Positions 17,586 to 27,523 of a stretch of DNA of 64,000 nt are shown in pieces. Every line of letters begins with the position of its first letter. Position 1 is the first letter of the stretch. Source of the stretch: Gammaproteobacteria bacterium (lineage in GTDB: Bacteria; Pseudomonadota; Gammaproteobacteria; Chromatiales; Chromatiaceae); contig JASBTJ010000053.1 of NCBI GenBank assembly GCA_030148485.1, positions 62,001 to 126,000 on the forward strand, given 5' to 3'. Below the pieces are notes generated by a model. The model did no database searches and had not been told where the DNA came from. It saw only the letters and a list, made by a program, of their open reading frames with translations. Position numbers and translations under genes: made by a program.

Positions 17586-18280
17586 TAGCCCTCCAGCCGT
17601 TCGGCAAAGGTCCGCAAATGCTCGCTGGCGCTGACCGCGAGCTTCTTGCGCAGCGCTTGAATACCGTTACGGGCATGGATCGGCGTCAAGCGCCCCTGCG
17701 CCACCGCGACCTTATGGGACAACTGCCAGGTATTGAGCGCGCGCAACTCCGCGCAGGCCTGTACCGCGTCATGATCGCCGCCATGCCAAGCCTCCCAGAT
17801 GTCCGCGCATTCCGTGTCGCCCAGACCGGGCAGGCCCATCAGCCGGGCCGCCTCGCCCAAGGGCGTCTCACCACCCCAGTTCGCCGCCAGATCGACGTGT
17901 TCGTCGTGCCAGAGGCGCGGCAACGCCACCCCCAAATGGGTGGCGCGCAGTCGTAACACCGCCAACTCCGCGCCCAGGCGCCAGCCCGCCAATCTGCCGG
18001 TGCCGCCCAGCGCCTCGCCGAGATGGCGCAGAATCGTCGCCTCATCATCACTGGCAGTGGACAAGGTCACTAGCTGCGGATGTTCCGGCTCACCGTGTAC
18101 CAGGGATAGCAGCGCGATGCGCTGTTGGTCAGGACGCAGATCGTTACGGCCGTTCTGCTGCTTGCGCCGGTGATACATGATCTTGGCGACGCCGTCGTCG
18201 TCGAGACCCTCCACATCGTAGAGACGACGTGCAGCGGCGACATTGGGCACGCAGCACAAGGCAAAAGCGATCAGATTCAT
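17585..18280 (-). CDS. PolB-type 3'-5' exonuclease homologue with lost catalytic acids
   Basis: The 231-residue protein aligns from end to end with the predicted PolB-like 3'-5' exonuclease family: RRLYDVEGLDDDGVAKIM near the N-terminus and IWEAWHGGDHDAV..LNTW near the C-terminus. The DEDD active site is largely gone. The family's FDIET becomes FALCC (A7 and C9 replace Asp and Glu), the FDLPVL motif becomes AELAVL (E105 for Asp), and ETDVLNTY becomes ELRALNTW (R180 for Asp). Only an Asp in HVDL (130) remains. The frame is intact and coupled to rlmD, so the gene is kept, presumably as a non-catalytic nucleic-acid-binding protein. Family motifs are recalled from memory. Confidence 0.75.
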   Translation of the reverse strand: MNLIAFALCCVPNVAAARRLYDVEGLDDDGVAKIMYHRRKQQNGRNDLRPDQQRIALLSLVHGEPEHPQLVTLSTASDDEATILRHLGEALGGTGRLAGWRLGAELAVLRLRATHLGVALPRLWHDEHVDLAANWGGETPLGEAARLMGLPGLGDTECADIWEAWHGGDHDAVQACAELRALNTWQLSHKVAVAQGRLTPIHARNGIQALRKKLAVSASEHLRTFAERLEG

Positions 18281-18318
18281 GGTTCAACTACCGGCAAAGA
18301 GAACAACGTCCGGCGGGG

Positions 18319-19218
18319 TTACGCGCCGCCGGCTGGGAATACGCCCGTGGAAAGATAACGGTCCCCACGGTCGCAAATGATCGCCACGATCACGGCATTT
18401 TCAACCTGCTCGGACAGTTTCAGCGCTGCGGCGACGGCGCCGCCCGACGAGATACCGGCGAAGATACCCTCTTCCGCGGCCAGGCGCCGGGTGATGTCTT
18501 CGGCCTCTGCCTGACCGATGTCCATCTCCCGATCCACCAGCGCGGGATCGAAAATGCTCGGCAGGTATTCCGCCGGCCAGCGCCGAATCCCGGGAATGCT
18601 CGCACCCTCCGCCGGTTGCACACCGATCACCTGCACAGCGGGGTTCTTCTCCTTCAGGAAGCGCGCGGTGCCCATGATTGTGCCGGTAGTGCCCATGGCA
18701 CTGACGAAATGCGTGATCTTACCGGCGGTATCCCGCCAGATTTCCGGTCCAGTGCCTTGGTAGTGGGCCAATGGGTTGTCCGGATTGGCGAATTGATTCA
18801 GTACCTTGCCCTCGCCTTGCGCCGCCATCCGATCGGCCAGGTCGCGTGCGCCCTCCATGCCCGACTCCCGACTGACCAAGACCAGCTCGGCGCCATAGGC
18901 GGCCATGGCGGCCCGCCGCTCCGCGGTCATGTTGTCCGGCATAATCAAAATCAGCCGATAGCCCTTGATGGCCGCCGCCATGGCCAGGGCGATACCTGTG
19001 TTGCCGCTGGTCGCCTCGATAAGGGTGTCGCCGCGTTTGATCTCGCCGCGGGCTTCGGCTTGTTGGATCATCGACAGCGCCGGCCGATCCTTCACCGAAC
19101 CGGCCGGATTGTTGCCTTCGAGCTTGACCAGAATGGTATTGCCGCCGTTCCGGGGCAGACGCTGCAACCGGACAAGCGGGGTGTTTCCGACGAAGTGCTC
19201 GATGGTGGGGAATTCCAT
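18319..19218 (-). CDS. cysM: Cysteine synthase B (O-acetylserine sulfhydrylase)
   Basis: CysM, 299 residues, is a PLP enzyme that makes cysteine from O-acetylserine and sulfide or thiosulfate. The PLP lysine lies in EGNNPAGSVKDRPAL, the phosphate-binding loop is SGNTGIALA, and the glycine-rich GTTGTIMG loop is intact. ATG 19218 gives MEFPTIEHFVGNTPLVRLQRL, matching CysM N-termini; a TTG six codons upstream is less likely. It is divergent from the TonB receptor gene, with a gap of about 110 bases holding both promoters. Confidence 0.94.
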   Translation of the reverse strand: MEFPTIEHFVGNTPLVRLQRLPRNGGNTILVKLEGNNPAGSVKDRPALSMIQQAEARGEIKRGDTLIEATSGNTGIALAMAAAIKGYRLILIMPDNMTAERRAAMAAYGAELVLVSRESGMEGARDLADRMAAQGEGKVLNQFANPDNPLAHYQGTGPEIWRDTAGKITHFVSAMGTTGTIMGTARFLKEKNPAVQVIGVQPAEGASIPGIRRWPAEYLPSIFDPALVDREMDIGQAEAEDITRRLAAEEGIFAGISSGGAVAAALKLSEQVENAVIVAIICDRGDRYLSTGVFPAGGA

Positions 19219-19331
19219 GGCGCGCAGTGTACTCAATCGCCATCATCAAGACGAGCTTGGTAAAATGCTCCACGCATAACATCAAAAACCGGTATCGCAG
19301 TGGGTCGCAGTGCTCCCGGGGATCGAAACGT

Positions 19332-21341
19332 ATGGCAATACATTCAGGGCAGCGACGCGGCGCACTGGCGGCGTTGGTCGGCTTTGCCGTTATTTACGCC
19401 CACCCTGCCCATGGGGTGAGCGAATCCGACTTTCTCGCTGAGCTACCCGTGGTGCTCAGCGCCTCGCGCCTGGAACAACCGAAGCATCTGGCGCCCGCGG
19501 CGGTCACCGTCATCGACCGAGCCATGATCGACGCAAGCCCGGCGCTGACCATACCCGACCTGTTGCGCCTGGTGCCGGGATTCCAGGTCGGCAGCTGGAG
19601 CGGCAGCGAACGGACCGTCGCATCGCACGGGATGGCGGATCAGCTAGGGCGGCGTATGCAGGTGCTGGTGGACGGTCGGTCGGTGTACGACCCCGTGTTC
19701 GGTGGTGCGCTTTGGCAATCGCTGCCGGTCGCCTTGACCGATGTCGAACGCATTGAAGTCATCCGTGGGCCGAACGCGGCCATTGACGGCGCCAATGCCT
19801 TCGTCGGCACCATCAACATCACTACCCGAGCCCCAGCTGCCCACGACCGGGGGCAGGCGCAGCTGACGGTCGGCAGCTATGGACGACGCCAGGTGGACGT
19901 CGCGGAAAACTGGGCCGCCGCCAATGGCCGACATCGTCTGGAGGTACGCGCCGGGGCTGAGCACGATGATGGCTTCCGTCAACGTCACGACACGCTGTCG
20001 TCGCGCAGACTCAGTACCCGCTACCGCTTCCAGGCGACCCCCAGGGATCGAATCGACGTGCAGCTGGGGCTGCGCAGCAGCGATGTGGAGAAAGGGTTTC
20101 CCGGCGACGACGCGCAACCGCTGCGCGATACCGCCCTGGCGCACCACTATCAGCAGATTTCCTGGCAGCACCTGATGACCGGCGGCTCGGACCTGTCGTT
20201 TCAGTTCTATCACAGCTACCAGAGCAACAAGGACGCCTTCGACTATGCCCCCTACCCCGGGGCGTTCCTGGATTTCGGTTTTACGGCAAGCCGTTACGAT
20301 GCTGAGGTGCAATGGCGCGGCTCCCCGGTGCCTGGCGCTCGCCTGGTGGTCGGCAGCGGCTGGCGACTCGATGAAGCGAGCGCGGACTACGCGCTGGCCC
20401 GCGACGCGAATATCTCAGTGCAGCAGCTGCGCCTGTTCGTCCACGGGGAGCAGCAATTGTCGGACGATTGGCTGTTGCAGGCCGGGGCGATGGGTGAGGA
20501 CTTCGAAGGTGTCGGGCAATATCTGTCGCCCCGTATCTCGCTCAATCACACCTTCCTTCCCCGCCACGCCTTGCGGCTGTCCGCCGCCCGTGGCTATCGG
20601 ATCCCTGCACTCTACGAACAACATGCGCGATTCGGTATCTACAGCCGCAGCGACGGCAGCGAGATCTTCATTGCAGAAACCTCGCCCAACCGGGTTCGCC
20701 CCGAATCCATTATCGCCTACGAGATCGGTCTGGTCGGCGAAGCGGCGTTTTGGCATACCCGCTACGATCTAAAGCTGTTTCGTCACCAGATAGAGGATGT
20801 CATCGACCCCGTGGAAATCGATCGCGTGCTGGTGGTCCCCCCGGATGGATATGCATCCGTTTGGGAGTTCCGCAACAGCGGCAAAATGGACTTGCGCGGC
20901 ATCGAGTTGCAGGTCGACACCAAGCCGACAGCACGTACCGACCTGCATTTCACCTGGAGTTTCGCGGATGCCAACGGTAGCCGCCTGAAAAGGGAGCGTC
21001 CCGGCTTGACCGTGTACGCCGGTATGCGCGGGAACGTGCCACAACACAGTTTCAGCGCCCTGCTCCGCCACCGTTTCCAGCACGGCTGGCACGGCAGCCT
21101 CAGCTGGTTCTACGTCGACCCCATGGTTTGGGGCGGAGAAGGCGACGGGCAAAAGGCGACCAACCGCTTCGACCTGAAGGTGGCCCGTGACTGGCGACAC
21201 TCGGGAAGCCGGATACGACTGGAGTTTCTGGTGCAGAACCTGTTCAATCGTCGTTACTACGACTTTTATGTCCCGAACGACTCCCGTACCGGCAACCTGT
21301 TCGACAGACGCCTGTACGCGCAACTGGTCGTTCGACACTGA
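19332..21341 (+). CDS. TonB-dependent outer-membrane receptor
   Basis: The 669-residue receptor has a signal peptide (RRGALAALVGFAVIYAHPAHG), a likely TonB-contact segment (ESDFLAELPVVLSASRL), a plug domain (about 50-165, with VDGRSVYDPVFGG and ERIEVIRGPNAAIDGANAF) and a 22-strand-type barrel ending in an NLFNRRYYD motif. Ligand is unknown; the plug is of the general siderophore/vitamin type. ATG 19332 begins a good signal peptide; an upstream in-frame extension lacks one. The next gene is a periplasmic binding protein 23 bases downstream, followed by an overlapping BarA-type kinase gene, so the three may form one relay. Confidence 0.9.
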   Translation: MAIHSGQRRGALAALVGFAVIYAHPAHGVSESDFLAELPVVLSASRLEQPKHLAPAAVTVIDRAMIDASPALTIPDLLRLVPGFQVGSWSGSERTVASHGMADQLGRRMQVLVDGRSVYDPVFGGALWQSLPVALTDVERIEVIRGPNAAIDGANAFVGTINITTRAPAAHDRGQAQLTVGSYGRRQVDVAENWAAANGRHRLEVRAGAEHDDGFRQRHDTLSSRRLSTRYRFQATPRDRIDVQLGLRSSDVEKGFPGDDAQPLRDTALAHHYQQISWQHLMTGGSDLSFQFYHSYQSNKDAFDYAPYPGAFLDFGFTASRYDAEVQWRGSPVPGARLVVGSGWRLDEASADYALARDANISVQQLRLFVHGEQQLSDDWLLQAGAMGEDFEGVGQYLSPRISLNHTFLPRHALRLSAARGYRIPALYEQHARFGIYSRSDGSEIFIAETSPNRVRPESIIAYEIGLVGEAAFWHTRYDLKLFRHQIEDVIDPVEIDRVLVVPPDGYASVWEFRNSGKMDLRGIELQVDTKPTARTDLHFTWSFADANGSRLKRERPGLTVYAGMRGNVPQHSFSALLRHRFQHGWHGSLSWFYVDPMVWGGEGDGQKATNRFDLKVARDWRHSGSRIRLEFLVQNLFNRRYYDFYVPNDSRTGNLFDRRLYAQLVVRH

Positions 21342-21364
21342 CCTGGTGCGCAGGGAATCCGCTG

Positions 21365-22351
21365 GTGACCATGGTACGTTCGCATAGGTGTCCCAGATCC
21401 CGCCTGATCCGCGGCGTTTTCGCTGCGCTCGCCTTATCGACCATCATGCCCACGGGACAGGCTGCGCCCCGGCTGGAATTGCTGCTCAGCCACGAAGGCG
21501 ACGAATACCGGGAACTGGCGGAGACCTTCCAGGCCGAGTTGGCTCGCGGTTGTGCACTCCGTTGCACGGAATCGCCCGAGCTGCAGATAAGCACAATCCG
21601 GAACTGGCAGCCCAAGCATTCGGCGGACCTGTTGATCGCCGTCGGCAACAAGGCGGCGATTCATGCCCTGGTCAGCCAGCCCCGTCGACTGTTGTACGGA
21701 TTGATTCCCCGTACCACCTGGGAGAATCTGACGCGTCTGTACCCCTCCGCCAACAGCCGGCAGAATGCGGTGTATCTGGATCAACCCCTGGCGCGCCAGT
21801 TCGACCTGATTGCCCTGACCCTCCCTGCGGACAAGCGTCGGGTAGGGGTGATCCTGGGGCCGGAGTCATCGGCCTACCGGCCGGCCCTCAGGGCCCAAGC
21901 GGCCAATCACGGCGTCGAGTTGATAACCGAACAGGTACTGAACCACGATGAGGTCGGCCCGGCTGTCGAACGCCTGAGCGCGCGTATCGACATTCTGCTT
22001 GCCCTGCCCGACGCCGAGGTGTTCAACCGCGAAACCCTGTACGGCATTCTGTTGACCAGTTACAGCGCCCGCGTCCCGGTGGTCGGCTACTCCGCCGCAC
22101 TGGTGGAAGCCGGCGCGATGATCGCCGTCTACACACCGGTTTCCGTGATCGCGCGGGACTTGGCACGCGCCAGTGTCGCATTCGTCGCCGACGGCGACTT
22201 GCCCGAGGCCGGCCCCAGCCGCAGTTTCGCGGTGGCCATCAACCACAATGTGGCACGGTCGCTCGGTTACGATCTGCCCGATTCCGTGCTGATGCACAAG
22301 CAGTTGACCGCATTGGAGGGCCGCGATGCTGCTGCGCAGGCTGCACAGTAA
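21365..22351 (+). CDS. Periplasmic substrate-binding protein of the ABC_sub_bind type
   Basis: This 328-residue exported protein has a signal peptide ending near [12 protein letters not shown] and a two-lobed periplasmic-binding fold: [40 protein letters not shown] and [22 protein letters not shown], as in the ABC_sub_bind/TrpX-like family. No permease or ATPase is adjacent. Instead it sits between a TonB receptor and a hybrid kinase, whose start it overlaps by 26 bases, so a sensory role is more likely than transport. The start is GTG 21365 (AGGGAA about ten bases upstream) or ATG 21371; the difference is two residues. Confidence 0.8.
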   Translation: MTMVRSHRCPRSRLIRGVFAALALSTIMPTGQAAPRLELLLSHEGDEYRELAETFQAELARGCALRCTESPELQISTIRNWQPKHSADLLIAVGNKAAIHALVSQPRRLLYGLIPRTTWENLTRLYPSANSRQNAVYLDQPLARQFDLIALTLPADKRRVGVILGPESSAYRPALRAQAANHGVELITEQVLNHDEVGPAVERLSARIDILLALPDAEVFNRETLYGILLTSYSARVPVVGYSAALVEAGAMIAVYTPVSVIARDLARASVAFVADGDLPEAGPSRSFAVAINHNVARSLGYDLPDSVLMHKQLTALEGRDAAAQAAQ

Positions 22352-25043
22352 GATCCTGCTGATGGCGCTGCTGCCGGCGACGGCGTTGGCGTTGCTGCTC
22401 AGCGCCTACATCATCAGCAGCCGCTTGGCCGACCTGGATGCAGCGGTCAGCGGGCGGGGACAAGCGGAAGTCCAGCAATTGGCGAACGCGGCATTCTACG
22501 GATTGTTCACCGGCAATCGCGATCATTTGCGCCGCCTCGCCGAATCGGCCTTGGCGCGCAACGGCGCGATTCATGAGGTGACGATCCGTGACGCCCTGGG
22601 CAATGATCTGTTTACACTTACCCGGCCGGGCACGAGCCCGAGCGCCGGCCGCGTGTACCATGCGCCGGTCAGGCCGGTGGAGGTCGCCGCCGGGGATCAA
22701 GGTAGCAACTGGCACAGCACGCTCGGCGCGGTGCTGATACGCATGGACGACATGGGCCTCACCGCGGAACGCCAGCGGATCGTGGTCAACACCAGCGTCC
22801 TGTTGGCCGTGGGGTTGCTGCTCACCGCCGTATTCGCCATCGCCGTCAGCCGCCGTCTCAGCCGTCCGATTACCGAGCTGACCGGTGCGATGCAACGCCT
22901 GCGCGATGGCGATCTCGACGTCCGGGTACCCTTGGATTCGGATGGCGAGATCGCTTCCCTGCAGCAGGGTTTCAACGCCATGGCCGGGGAACTGGACTCG
23001 GCAAACCAACGCATGCAGGCACAGATCGAGCAGGCGACCTCTGATCTGCAGGAAACCATGGAGGCGCTCGAGATCCGCAACGTCGAACTGGATCTCGCGC
23101 GAAAACGGGCCATCGAGGCCAACCGGGTGAAGTCTGAATTCCTGGCCAACATGAGCCATGAGATTCGCACCCCGATGAATGGCATTGTCGGCTTCGCCAA
23201 CCTGTTGAAGAAAACCAACCTGGACCCGGCGCAACGCGATTATCTGGACACCATCACCAAGTCGGCCAACCACCTGCTGGCGATCATCAACGACATCCTC
23301 GATTTTTCAAAACTCGAATCGGGCAAGATGGTCCTCAACCGGCAGCCGTTCCGGTTACGCGACGCCGTCGAAGGAGTACTGGCGCTGCTCGCGCCCCAAG
23401 CGCATGAGAAAGGCCTGGAACTGGTTGGCCTTATCTACGACGACGTGCCGGACGAACTGATCGGCGATGAACTGCGCTTGGGCCAGATACTTGGCAATCT
23501 ACTCAACAACGCAATCAAGTTCACCGATCACGGCGATGTGGTTTTACGCGTCATGATGGACGATCAATGGGAAAATCACGTCCAGCTGACCCTGACCGTG
23601 ACCGACACGGGAATCGGCATTGCACCCGAAGAGCAGGAGCGCCTCTTCGCCGCCTTCAGTCAGGGGCAAGTGAACAGCAAACGCAGCTATGGCGGGACCG
23701 GGCTGGGCCTGAGCATCTGTCGCAGCCTGGTCAAAACCAGCGGTGGGACCATCGGGGTCACCAGCAAACCCGGTCAGGGCGCCAGCTTCCAGGTGACACT
23801 GACCTTGGAGATGGACGGTTCCGCGGCCGCATCCGGCCACCGGCAGCTGTTCAACGGCCGGCGGGCGCTGCTCATCGAACGTCACCGCCTGACGCGGATC
23901 GCGCTACGCAATGCGCTGTTGGCAGAAGGCATGGAGGTCGAAGACCTGGAAAGCTGGCCACCCGAACCGCCCCAGCCAAGCCCGGACGTGGTGGTGCTGG
24001 GGTGTCCGGCCGGTACCCGGCTGGTGGAAGTGCAGCACCAGGTCAGACTGTGTCAGGCGCAATGGCGAGTGCCGGTGATCCTGGCGACCACCGATCACAA
24101 CCGCGATCCCGAAAGTCAGGCGGACGGCGCCCTGACCACCGTCGTGCTCGCCAAGCCGGTCAGGCGCGAACAGCGGCGTAAGGCGGTTAGCCAATGCATC
24201 GGCGTCGATTACGTACAACCCGATTACCGCGACCCGGACACCGCCATGGGTCTGGAAGGCGATCTCTGGCTCCAGGGGCGAAAATTTCTGGTCGCCGACG
24301 ACAATGCGGTCAATCTGGATCTCATGAAGGCGTTGCTGACCTTTCACGGTGCGTCGGTGGACGCCGTTACCGATGGCGAAGACGCGGTCAAAGCAGCACA
24401 GCAAACCGCCTACGACATGATCTTCATGGATATCCACATGCCGAAACTGGACGGTTTGGCCGCCAGTGAACAGATCCGCACCAACGGCACGCCCGACCAC
24501 CGCCCGATCATCGTCGCCCTGACCGCCGACGTGTTGCGCAAGAACGCCGATGCCGCCACGCGCGCCGGACTGGATGCGTACCTGATCAAACCCTTGGAAG
24601 AACACAAATTGCGCCGGGTACTGGGTCAGTACCTCAATCTGTTCCCGCCGGAGGATACGCCTGGAAGCGAGCTGTTGGTCACCCGCACGTCCCCTGAACT
24701 GCCGGTACGTGACTTGCCGCAGGCGCTACGGGTCGCCGGCGGGCAACGAGGAATTGCCGATAAACTGTTTCAGCAATTCGTCACCGAATTGCCGGATGCC
24801 TTACGGCAGGTCCATCTCAGCAATCAGGAACAGGATTGGCCAGCCCTTTGGCAACACGCGCATCGTCTGCATGGCGCGGCCGCTGTTTGCGGCGTCCCGG
24901 CATTGCATCGGGCGTTGGACCAGCTTCAGCAAGCGGTGCGCGCGGAACAACCCGGCCTGATAAGCGATCAGCTAGCCGAAGTGGACAGCCAGGTCGCCCG
25001 CTTATTGGCCCAACATGGCGATCAGAACAGCGCTACCGGTTAG
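22326..25043 (+). CDS. barA: BarA/GacS-type hybrid sensor histidine kinase
   Basis: The 905-residue kinase has a first membrane helix (about 8-30), a periplasmic sensor (about 31-155), a second helix (about 158-178), HAMP (about 180-232), a coiled segment, HisKA with H278 in [12 protein letters not shown], an ATPase domain (about 385-500), a degenerate receiver (about 515-635, no phospho-Asp), a functional receiver with D702 in IFMDIHMP, and a C-terminal HPt domain with H846 in AHRLHG. This is the BarA/GacS phosphorelay, which signals through UvrY/GacA to Csr small RNAs. GGAGGG precedes ATG 22326, inside the end of the binding-protein gene. Proximity to cysM and rlmD matches the gacS region of Pseudomonas. 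Confidence 0.9.
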   Translation: MLLRRLHSKILLMALLPATALALLLSAYIISSRLADLDAAVSGRGQAEVQQLANAAFYGLFTGNRDHLRRLAESALARNGAIHEVTIRDALGNDLFTLTRPGTSPSAGRVYHAPVRPVEVAAGDQGSNWHSTLGAVLIRMDDMGLTAERQRIVVNTSVLLAVGLLLTAVFAIAVSRRLSRPITELTGAMQRLRDGDLDVRVPLDSDGEIASLQQGFNAMAGELDSANQRMQAQIEQATSDLQETMEALEIRNVELDLARKRAIEANRVKSEFLANMSHEIRTPMNGIVGFANLLKKTNLDPAQRDYLDTITKSANHLLAIINDILDFSKLESGKMVLNRQPFRLRDAVEGVLALLAPQAHEKGLELVGLIYDDVPDELIGDELRLGQILGNLLNNAIKFTDHGDVVLRVMMDDQWENHVQLTLTVTDTGIGIAPEEQERLFAAFSQGQVNSKRSYGGTGLGLSICRSLVKTSGGTIGVTSKPGQGASFQVTLTLEMDGSAAASGHRQLFNGRRALLIERHRLTRIALRNALLAEGMEVEDLESWPPEPPQPSPDVVVLGCPAGTRLVEVQHQVRLCQAQWRVPVILATTDHNRDPESQADGALTTVVLAKPVRREQRRKAVSQCIGVDYVQPDYRDPDTAMGLEGDLWLQGRKFLVADDNAVNLDLMKALLTFHGASVDAVTDGEDAVKAAQQTAYDMIFMDIHMPKLDGLAASEQIRTNGTPDHRPIIVALTADVLRKNADAATRAGLDAYLIKPLEEHKLRRVLGQYLNLFPPEDTPGSELLVTRTSPELPVRDLPQALRVAGGQRGIADKLFQQFVTELPDALRQVHLSNQEQDWPALWQHAHRLHGAAAVCGVPALHRALDQLQQAVRAEQPGLISDQLAEVDSQVARLLAQHGDQNSATG

Positions 25044-25056
25044 GGAAGCTCTGGAT

Positions 25057-25091
25057 AAGTCCATCCTGGACTTCTCAGCGCACGCTGCGCT
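25057..25091. repeat. Two adjacent perfect inverted repeats between convergent barA and pdxJ
   Basis: AAGTCCA-TCC-TGGACTT (25057-25073) is a perfect 7-base stem with a 3-base loop, followed four bases later by AGCGCA-CGC-TGCGCT (25077-25091), a perfect 6-base stem with a 3-base loop. They start 14 bases after the barA stop, between convergent genes, a usual place for bidirectional terminators or REP-like elements. There is no U-run after either stem, so intrinsic termination would be weak. Confidence 0.6.
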
Positions 25092-25180
25092 GCAAACGCG
25101 GTTTTGGCGGCACCTCCCTGTGCCGCGGACAACATCCAGCGGCGGGCGCCCTCCATCGCCCTATAAGGTCCCGCGTGCGC

Positions 25181-25921
25181 TCAAGCAGCGCCGGGCTGGA
25201 TCAGACGCTTCATTTCCCGCACGGCTGGGGCCAGACCGCTGAACAACGCGCGACAGACGATGGCATGGCCGATGTTCAGTTCCTTCACGCCCGGGATCGC
25301 GGCGATCGCTTTCACGTTGTGATAATCGAGACCGTGCCCCGCGTTGACCTGTAGCCCCAACGCGCGGCCGTGCTCCACGCCGGCCGCGATGCGTGCGAAC
25401 TCGCGGGTCCTCGCCGCGCCGGTCAGGTCCGCGTAATGCCCGGTATGGATCTCCACCACAGGCGCGCCGACGGCCGCCGCGGCATCCAGTTGCTTGGGGT
25501 CCGCATCGATAAACAGCGAGACACGCACCCCGGCCTCCGCCAAGGCAGCACAATAGTCCTTCAGGCGGTCCTGGCTGCCGAGCACGTCCAGCCCCCCCTC
25601 GGTGGTCAATTCCTCGCGTCTTTCCGGTACCAGGCAACAGTCCGCTGGGCCGATGCGTCTGGCAATGGCAAGCATCTCGTCCGTGGCCGCCATTTCCAGG
25701 TTCATGCGGGTCTGCAGGATATCGATCAACATCTCGACGTCCCTGTCCTGGATGTGACGACGGTCTTCACGCAGGTGCAGCGTGATCGCATCCGCCCCGG
25801 CCTGTTCGGACACCAGGGCCGCCTGGACCGGCTCCGGATAGCGTGTCCCACGTGCTTGGCGCAGGGTCGCCACATGGTCGATATTGACGCCCAGCAGGCG
25901 CTCGTCGGTATTCACTGTCAT
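25181..25921 (-). CDS. pdxJ: Pyridoxine 5'-phosphate synthase
   Basis: PdxJ, 246 residues, joins 1-deoxyxylulose-5-phosphate and aminoacetone phosphate to form PNP in vitamin B6 synthesis. Family motifs are intact: [51 protein letters not shown] and LNIGHAIV. Its start overlaps the recO stop by four bases. acpS, which often follows pdxJ in other gammaproteobacteria, is absent here; the gene ends against convergent barA. Confidence 0.96.
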   Translation of the reverse strand: MTVNTDERLLGVNIDHVATLRQARGTRYPEPVQAALVSEQAGADAITLHLREDRRHIQDRDVEMLIDILQTRMNLEMAATDEMLAIARRIGPADCCLVPERREELTTEGGLDVLGSQDRLKDYCAALAEAGVRVSLFIDADPKQLDAAAAVGAPVVEIHTGHYADLTGAARTREFARIAAGVEHGRALGLQVNAGHGLDYHNVKAIAAIPGVKELNIGHAIVCRALFSGLAPAVREMKRLIQPGAA

Positions 25922-26631
25922 GGTTTGTCCAGGGGCATGGTTTGAAACAACTCACGGCTTTTGAGCGGTCGGTTTCCCAGGTGATGGGCAAGCACGCGGC
26001 GCAACAGGTCCCGTGCCTCGCGCCGATAGGGCTCTGGCAATGTGTCGTGCCGCGCCAAGCGCAACAAGGTCTCTCCGCTGATGGCTTGGCGGTCATCGCC
26101 GTCGGCCAGCGCCGGTCCGCCGTCGGCGGACACGCGGTAGCGTCCACCCGGTTCCACCGGCGTCTGTCCATCCGCGGTGACCGTCAGGTCCGCGGCCGAT
26201 CCGAGCGCTTGCAATAGCGTCAGTTCAAACCGCCTGAGCACGGGGTCGATATCCTCGCCCGCTGCGAGTGACGCCAGCGCATGTCCGTATTGTGCGAACA
26301 ATTCCAATTGTGCATCCTGGCGCTGGCAGAGCCGCAACAACAATTCGTTCAGGTAGAAACCGCAGTAGAGCGTTTTACCGGCTAGTCCAAGCGCGCCACC
26401 GGCCTGCTCCACGCTTGTCAAGGTCGATACTTCGCCACGCCCGCGCCACGCTGCCAAAATCGGCACGAACGGCTGCAACAAGGCCGCACGACCACCTCGG
26501 CCCGACAGCGCGCCCTTGGCGATTGCGACCACCCTGCCCTGCGATTGACTGAACAGATCCACCAGCAGACTACTGTCGCCATATCGACGGCGATGCAGTA
26601 CGAAGGCCGGCTGCAGCCCGGGATCGGACAT
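25918..26631 (-). CDS. recO: DNA repair protein RecO
   Basis: This 237-residue protein matches RecO: N-terminal OB-fold ([33 protein letters not shown]), a basic surface and a helical C-terminal domain. RecO binds SsbA and single-stranded DNA and loads RecA with RecR in gap repair. No zinc-binding Cys cluster is seen, as usual in gammaproteobacteria. It sits in the rnc-era-recO-pdxJ block, four bases after era. Confidence 0.92.
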   Translation of the reverse strand: MSDPGLQPAFVLHRRRYGDSSLLVDLFSQSQGRVVAIAKGALSGRGGRAALLQPFVPILAAWRGRGEVSTLTSVEQAGGALGLAGKTLYCGFYLNELLLRLCQRQDAQLELFAQYGHALASLAAGEDIDPVLRRFELTLLQALGSAADLTVTADGQTPVEPGGRYRVSADGGPALADGDDRQAISGETLLRLARHDTLPEPYRREARDLLRRVLAHHLGNRPLKSRELFQTMPLDKP

Positions 26632-26635
26632 GACC

Positions 26636-27523
26636 TCAGTCGCCGTATCCCAACTGGTTCAATGCGTTCTCGTCAGCGGACCAACTCGACTTGACCTTCA
26701 CCCAGAGTTCCAGGTGGACCTTGATCCCGAAAAACCGCTCCAAGGCCTGGCGTGCCGCGGTGCCCGCCGCCTTCAATGCCTCACCCTGCCGGCCGATCAA
26801 TATGCCACGCTGACTGTCCCGCTCGACCCAGATCACCGCGTGTATGACATACACGTTGGGCTTTTCTTCGAACTTTTCGATGCCCACCGACGTCGCGTAG
26901 GGCAACTCCTTGTGATAGCGCCGGATAAGCTGTTCACGGATGAGTTCGGCGGCAAAGAAACGGCTCGGACGATCGCTCAACTGATCGTCCGGGAATATTG
27001 CCTCACCCTCGCTCAGCAGCGACAGCACCTGGTTCTCGAGGACATCGCAATTGTCGCCATGGCGGGCCGACGCCGGAATCACCGCCGCAAAATCGTGTCG
27101 TTTGGACAGGTCGTCCAAGAAAGGCAGCAAGGCATCCTTTCGAGTCACCGCGTCCACCTTGTTTATCACGGCGATCACCGGGCGGGCAGCCCGAGCGGCA
27201 GCTTCCAATACCGCCGCGTCATCATCCGTCCACTGCCCTGCCTGAACCACGAACAACAACACATCAACGTCCGACAACACCGTTTTATCGGTGCGATTGA
27301 GCACCTTGTTCAGGGCTTTGGTACCGCCTTGATGAATACCCGGGGTATCGACATAGATGATCTGGCCATCATCCCGGGTCTGAATACCCAGTATGCTGTG
27401 GCGGGTGGTCTGCGGCTTATGGTAGGTGATGGCCAACTTCTGTCCGATCAGCCGATTGAGCAGAGTTGATTTGCCGACGTTCGGTCGCCCGACCAAGGCA
27501 GCATAACCGGTACGGAAACTCAT
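26636..27523 (-). CDS. era: GTPase Era, 30S ribosome assembly factor
   Basis: Era, 295 residues, binds 16S rRNA and the 30S subunit during maturation. The G domain shows G1 GRPNVGKST, G3 DTPGIH and G4 NKVD, and the C-terminal KH domain ends with VKVKSSWSADENALNQLGY. Its ATG overlaps the stop of rnc by four bases, matching the coupling of these two rRNA-processing genes in other species. Confidence 0.97.
   Translation of the reverse strand: MSFRTGYAALVGRPNVGKSTLLNRLIGQKLAITYHKPQTTRHSILGIQTRDDGQIIYVDTPGIHQGGTKALNKVLNRTDKTVLSDVDVLLFVVQAGQWTDDDAAVLEAAARAARPVIAVINKVDAVTRKDALLPFLDDLSKRHDFAAVIPASARHGDNCDVLENQVLSLLSEGEAIFPDDQLSDRPSRFFAAELIREQLIRRYHKELPYATSVGIEKFEEKPNVYVIHAVIWVERDSQRGILIGRQGEALKAAGTAARQALERFFGIKVHLELWVKVKSSWSADENALNQLGYGD

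Noticed and set aside
22239-23273. Long leftward open frame opposite the binding-protein and kinase genes
   Set aside because: It is a GC-rich antisense shadow of two genes with clear domains; its translation is Arg/Gln/Gly-rich and lacks recognisable motifs.
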